Source: Strongylocentrotus droebachiensis (taxonomy: Eukaryota; Echinodermata; Echinoidea; Camarodonta; Strongylocentrotidae). Taken from it: 64,000 nt of DNA. The notes beneath the pieces are model-generated. The model was not told the DNA's origin. It worked only from the letters and a program-made list of their open reading frames with translations, and did not search any database. Of the stretch, positions 59,451 through 64,000 are shown piece after piece. The first letter of the stretch is position 1. Every line of letters starts with the position of its first letter. The stretch spans positions 331,371 through 395,370 of the forward strand of contig JAVYIG010001052.1 in NCBI GenBank assembly GCA_035222895.1, read 5' to 3'. A program made the translations under genes and the position numbers.

Positions 59451-60177
59451 ACTGTAAGAGTTATAGGCAATTGACTCGACAGATATGATCATCAACCAGG
59501 TATCAACACAGTAGAACTTACTGAATGAGTGTGAAGGAGGGGGGGGGGGTCACTCAGAGTGCAGATGAAGAAAATGCAAACTCAACAGTTGAAATATCTG
59601 TGGCGATCGGCTATGATGGAAGGAGGGTGTATTCTGCAACTGGTTATGTTGCTACGCCAACACTATGTAGAATATGCAGGTTTATATGGCAGAATGCTGT
59701 AATGTACGGCAGCCAAAGGCAGACTATACATGCAAACCGGATGTGATAAGTTGCTAGAAAAATACAGAACTGTAGGGTGAAGAAAAGAAACCTCACCCAC
59801 TGACGAATCGATGAATGCAGGAATATTCACCAAAATACAGCTCCAGTATGAAAAAGGGTAAAGGAAATCTCACTTACTGATGAAGGATGAATGAAGGAAT
59901 TCACAAAATTACTGATGTAGGAAGAAATCAAGGCTCGCAAAAGCTCAAGATAAAACTTCAGTAATAATGAAGGAGGTTGAATACACACAAAAACTAACTG
60001 CCTCAGCTTAACATGAAGGGAGGTCAATCAGTGACAAGAAGGGTGATATCATGCTCTCAAAAATTCACATTCATATACAGATGGAGGGAGAATTTCACTC
60101 TGCAACTCACCACTAAAAACACTGCAAGAATTTCTACATATGAAGGAAGGCTGCAATTACAGTTTAGTGCAGAAAAA

Positions 60178-60192
60178 CCACCGCTGGCACCA
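60178..60192 (-). promoter_or_regulatory. Primer-binding site
   Basis: Two nucleotides after the inner end of the 5' LTR the minus strand reads TGGTGCCAGCGGTGG. It begins TGG, the complement of a tRNA CCA end, as expected for minus-strand DNA priming. The tRNA species was not identified. Confidence 0.75.
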
Positions 60193-60194
60193 GT

Positions 60195-60619
60195 TGTAAG
60201 GACCCACACAAAACAAAAGTGGTCTTACATGTTTTAAGACTTGAGCTGCACTATCAGATTTTATTACAGCCCCAAAATGGCTGCCAAGATGGCTGACATG
60301 CAGTCCATCAAACAATAATACCCAATCACAAGATTGGACAATAAGTAGGAAACCAATAGAAAAGCTTGTTAAAGATAGAGTGCCATGTGCCATGTGTGCT
60401 GGGTTGAATAGCTAAGAGATAAGGAAGAGTGTGTGTGTGTGTGGTGCTATAGCAGGTAATGTGCATTAGGATGAATGAATAGGGACAGAACAATAGAAGC
60501 CAAGAGCAGGCAGACATGAGAGAATGAATGTAGGTCAGAAGTGCACTAAAGCATAACGGAGTGGAAAGCTAAATGTACAGTGTAAAATAAACAAGTATCA
60601 GTGAAATTAAAACCTTACA
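60195..60619 (-). repeat. 5' LTR
   Basis: This 425-bp LTR matches the copy at 52159-52583 throughout by eye. It lies upstream of gag on the minus strand and so should carry the promoter. It starts TG and ends CA with 7-bp terminal inverted repeats TGTAAGG/CCTTACA. Confidence 0.95.
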
Positions 60620-60863
60620 CTATAATGTTCGATTACATCACTCAGTATATGATTTGATCCGAGATATATTTCATTAATGAAACCATACTAAGGCTATAAA
60701 GTCTCAAACAAACCAACACCATTAAACCGAGTGCCAACACCATTAAACCATGCGCCAAATTTAGTAATCTTCTTTTGTGTATCGAAAGACCGAGGTTACC
60801 CGGGTTTATCTAGGAAAATGGAATTTAATACTGGTAAGATGATCGATAATATCACTTAGTCTC
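60620..60863. repeat. Satellite array, continuation right of the retrotransposon
   Basis: The fifth unit has its CCGAGGTT marker at 60790. Removing the retrotransposon and one target-site copy restores a 213-bp period, so the array predates the insertion. Confidence 0.9.
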
Positions 60864-60875
60864 AGCGCTCAAAAT

Positions 60876-60981
60876 ACACGGGGGCGGTGGGCGATTCGCC
60901 CCCGTGAGCTGCATAATCGCCCCTGTCAGGTTGCTCACGGGGGCGATTGCAAAATTCAAAATCGCCCCCGTGGAATTATAA
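60876..60981. repeat. Cluster of GGGGGCGATT inverted/direct repeats
   Basis: Sequence such as ACGGGGGCGGTGGGCGATTC and ATCGCCCCCGTGG alternates in both orientations at the edge of the satellite array. Origin unknown. Confidence 0.6.
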
Positions 60982-61248
60982 AATAAAGATTATCTTTTCT
61001 GTTATAACTTTAACACAATATTGAGTTTCAATTTACAAACCTTAAACCAATGAAATGGGACTTAGATTAGCGTGCAAGATTTCTCGTTCTATGAGTAGGC
61101 CTATTATTACCGATTCAGCTCGCAGTGCAGTGCCGCCGTCAGCAGTGGTTATAGGCCTACTAGCTGTGCCGTTAGTAACGGTACGTGTGGACGCTGCCGC
61201 GCCATGTCTGCTGGAGCTATGGAGGCGATCGCGCAAGGGCAGAAACCC

Positions 61249-61652
61249 CGGCCCCCCCCCCCCCCCCACTCAGGGGTCAGAATAACCGCATGCGTGTTGC
61301 CAAAATGTCCGGTAAAGGGGTACTTTTCGTGCGACAAAGTCCGGCCCGAGAATTGTAAAAAAAAAAGGGGTGTATTTGACTTTTCACCCGGAGATTTCTT
61401 TAAAAAGGGGGTGTTTTTTTTTCTTTTCTCTCATCTCCTTGGACTCCTGAGAAATTATTCCGAAGATAGGGGGGGGGGGGGGGTACATTGAGCATTTTTC
61501 CTGATTTAGGGGGCTCTCCAAGGCAGGAAAAGCCCGCGAAAGGGGGGTTCGAAAATGTTGGCAGTCCTCAGATAGGGGGTGCCGTTTCAAAAAGAGGGAA
61601 CGAGCATAATTATGCGTACCCTAAATAACACTGAGTGGGGGGGGGGGGGGGG
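61249..61652. mobile_element. Inverted-repeat element with C-run/G-run ends
   Basis: The left end is a C run followed by ACTCAGGGGTC; the right end is ACACTGAGTG followed by a G run. A diverged, truncated relative occurs at about 27344-27422, sharing GTTATTTAGGGTACGCATAA. Confidence 0.6.
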
Positions 61653-61763
61653 CAGAAACATGGTCATGGAGAAGTTTTTCGTTGTGAAAAGCGGAAACCC
61701 GCTGAAATCTGGTGATTTCAAATGACCAGCAAATAATGAACCTCGACCAGTAAATCAATATAA

Positions 61764-61929
61764 GGGACTTTTAGATTTGCACGATGAGAACGTGGACTGC
61801 AACGTGTGACCTCCTTTTAAGGCACTGCCAGTGCTTAAAAGGACGTCACATGCCCGGTCACAAGTCATGTGACTGCCAGTGCCTTAAAAGGACGTAACAC
61901 GTCCACGTCCACGCAAATCTAAAAGTCCC
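61764..61929. mobile_element. Palindromic MITE, copy 2
   Basis: Ends GGGACTTTTAGATTTGCACG and its complement match the 15625 element. The interior is rearranged, with repeated GGCACTG and GGACGTCACA motifs. Confidence 0.8.
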
Positions 61930-61931
61930 TA

Positions 61932-62143
61932 TTGAGAAGAAGAGAAAGACCAAGATGTCGTGGAATGATATGGTAACATGGGCAGATCTACGGGGGGGGG
62001 GGGGGGTAAGAAGAGGAAGGCCAATATGTCGTGGAGTGATATGGTAACATGGGCAGATCTACGGGGGGGGGGGGTTAAGAAGAGGAAGACCAAGATGTCG
62101 TGGAATGTTATGGTAACATGGGCAGATTTACGGGGGGGGGGGT
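61932..62143. repeat. ~70-bp tandem repeat, three copies
   Basis: The unit GATATGGTAACATGGGCAGA followed by a G run recurs three times, with AAGATGTCGTGGA between. Confidence 0.9.
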
Positions 62144-62752
62144 TAGGGGGTTGAACCCCCTCCTTCCCCCTCCCCGGCCCCTTGGGCTGCCAAGTGAAAA
62201 TGTGATGTGCATAGAAAAACGCCATTATGTGTCCAGATCGACCCACACAGTAAGATGTTAGTAGATGCAAGGAAAACAATACGGGGGTTCAAAATAGCAA
62301 CAACAACAAAAAAAATCGCCTCGCCGCTATGCGGCTCGTGGACGATGCTTCGCATGTAAGTAGATGCCAGGAAAACATCACTTACGGTGGTCAAAAATCA
62401 GGGGCGAATCCAGCCGGCGGCAGGAGGGGGGGGGGGGGCAAATCTTGAGAAAATATTTATCGGCGAATCAGCCAGCCGGCGATCGGCGAATGAGCGGAGG
62501 GGGGGGGGGTGGGGGGGCTGGATAAATGCACATATTTGTTTTGGGGGTCCAGTTTTTTTCAGCATTTTTGCGCCGACTCAGCCGGCCGGTGAATATTAAA
62601 GCGGGGGGGGGGATGCTTTTTCAGGGGGGGGGGGGAGGTGAAGCGCCGTTTTAGCATGACTTTCTTTTTAACTCTTACTTTCACCTATCTCAGATAACCC
62701 TAAGTTTTTTGTCGCTGCTGTATATGTAGTTGATAATGCATGATTAAAATGA

Positions 62753-62786
<34 letters not shown>

Positions 62787-63032
62787 CCACCATCATTTTG
62801 CAATGGTTCAGGGTTTGTGGAATGTACATTTGAAACCGTTTCTTAGCGTCTCAACCCTAAAAAATTAACGAAACTATTTTTGAGGAAAAGCATTATACTG
62901 AACTGAATAAAGAATAATAGCTTTATATTGGCTCATACTACTACTGATACGGGCTAAAGACAATGTGGTATTTGTATAGAGGTATTCTAAAATGACATTC
63001 TGATAATCAACATTTTGTTCTGGTATCATAAT

Positions 63033-63562
63033 GTATATATTACGCATAATACAACTGATCTTTATGATTTCTTAACGTGACATAGCTTCTTCTCCCCTGC
63101 AAACAAAAAAGAAAACAAGGTTATTTAATAAAAGGATCATGCGACAAATAATCATTGTGATTCAAATTGATGCAAGGATTTTTTTGAATAAGCAATGCTT
63201 TTCACCAGAATCTTCTTTGTAAAAACGACTTTTACAAATCTCAGCCATGCAATTCTGCCACTGTGTTGTAAGATCACTTTCAGATTAGGAGAAGTGTATT
63301 CTTTGATGAGTATTTTACATTGAATGGAACGTCTCAACACAGTAAGCATGGCTGAGATTTGTAAAAGTTGTTTTTAAAAAGAAGATTCGGGTGAATAGCA
63401 GTGCTTATTCAAACAAATATTCGCATCAATTTGAATCACAATCATTATTTGTCGCTTAATCCCTTTTAATGGCCTTGTTTTCTTTCTCGTTTGCAAGGGG
63501 AGAAGAAGATATGTCACGTTAAAGACATCATAAAGATTAGTGTTGTATGCGTATATATTATA
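63033..63562. mobile_element. Foldback element with ~210-bp arms
   Basis: The left arm (about 63033-63247) and right arm (about 63345-63562) are imperfect reverse complements, e.g. CTTAACGTGACATA and GCCATGC / GCATGGC, with a ~98-bp loop. Exact ends and target duplication are unclear. Confidence 0.82.
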
Positions 63563-64000
63563 TACACAGGCCCCGCGGAACGTTTATCAAAGTGGGGGCT
63601 AAAGTATTTACGGTCATGTAGAGGGTAGCGAGCGTAAATTGGTGTGGGGGGGGGGGGGTTCAGGGGTTTTAGGCATTTAATTACGGTCAGAGAAGCACAA
63701 ATATTTTGATGCCGCATTTGTGTCACTGGCAGGTCAGGGGGGGGGGGGGCGTTTTTTATTTTATTTTTTAAGGTAAAATTTACGTTACTATCATATTTTT
63801 TTTTACCGGTTTATAGGCTAGGGGGGGCGGTAGAATCGGCCCGTGGATCCGCGCCTGTCCAAAATAGCACACACACAATCGCCTCGGCGCTACGCGGCTC
63901 AGTAAAGAAAGAATGTAAAGGTTGCTCCCAATAATGAGGAGGAAATAATGTGCAGAACGGGAAGAAATCGAGAGAATGTCATCACGGGATGAAAGTCAGT

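Larger units (their letters stand above)
52159..60619 (-). mobile_element. Intact Ty3/gypsy-type LTR retrotransposon (8461 bp)
   Basis: Two 425-bp LTRs, identical by eye, flank gag and pol on the minus strand. A 4-bp duplication CTAT (52155-52158 and 60620-60623) marks the insertion, which split a unit of a ~212-bp satellite. LTRs begin TGTAAGG and end CCTTACA. The order protease, reverse transcriptase, RNase H, integrase is that of Ty3/gypsy elements. No envelope-like ORF was recognised. Identical LTRs and long open frames argue for very recent insertion. Confidence 0.95.
60864..64000. other. Repeat-only region
   Basis: No gene was recognised. It is made up of inverted-repeat elements, tandem repeats and unusually frequent G runs (e.g. 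61471, 61639, 61993, 62426, 62498, 63647). Confidence 0.65.

Noticed and set aside
61042..61285. Overlapping Gly/Pro-rich ORFs on both strands
   Set aside because: They depend on a C/G run and have no family similarity or splice context.

Overview
The window looks like nuclear DNA of a marine invertebrate, most likely an echinoderm and probably a sea urchin. This rests on three things. Its genes are split by many spliceosomal introns and resemble deuterostome proteins. Coding density is very low. The DNA is packed with short inverted-repeat transposons, tRNA-derived SINEs and long C or G runs. The species is an inference and cannot be fixed from the sequence alone.

Layout. 1-3955 is intergenic. 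3956-7920 (minus) holds a five-exon gene for a membrane-anchored, Notum-like pectinacetylesterase-family protein of 564 residues. 7921-17627 is intergenic and repeat-rich. 17628-20835 (plus) holds a three-coding-exon mitochondrial ADP/ATP carrier of 302 residues. 20836-27736 is intergenic. 27737-50423 (minus) holds a complete NSUN2 RNA cytosine-5 methyltransferase: 19 coding exons, all in phase, giving 806 residues. Its introns carry nested MITEs, SINEs, minisatellites, LINE debris, a large foldback element and degenerate duplicates of exons 6, 14 and 17. 51283-60863 is an array of a ~212-bp satellite, split by a young and apparently intact 8.46-kb Ty3/gypsy-type LTR retrotransposon (52159-60619, minus). 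60864-64000 is repeat-only.

The two standard genes have housekeeping roles: mitochondrial nucleotide exchange, and tRNA/mRNA m5C modification. Nothing suggests that the three host genes act in one pathway. The parts most worth a second look are: (i) the retrotransposon, with identical 425-bp LTRs, a Gag that has no zinc knuckle but an Arg/Ser-rich repeat tail, and a duplicated GGGAAAC slippery heptamer placed exactly where a -1 shift enters pol; (ii) the Notum-like protein, which appears to have lost two of its three catalytic-triad residues; (iii) repeated exon-scale duplication inside NSUN2; (iv) several MITE and foldback families with clean target-site duplications, some nested, which give a relative insertion order.

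Exon boundaries were placed by hand from GT/AG sites, reading phase and protein-family similarity. No transcript data or database search was available.
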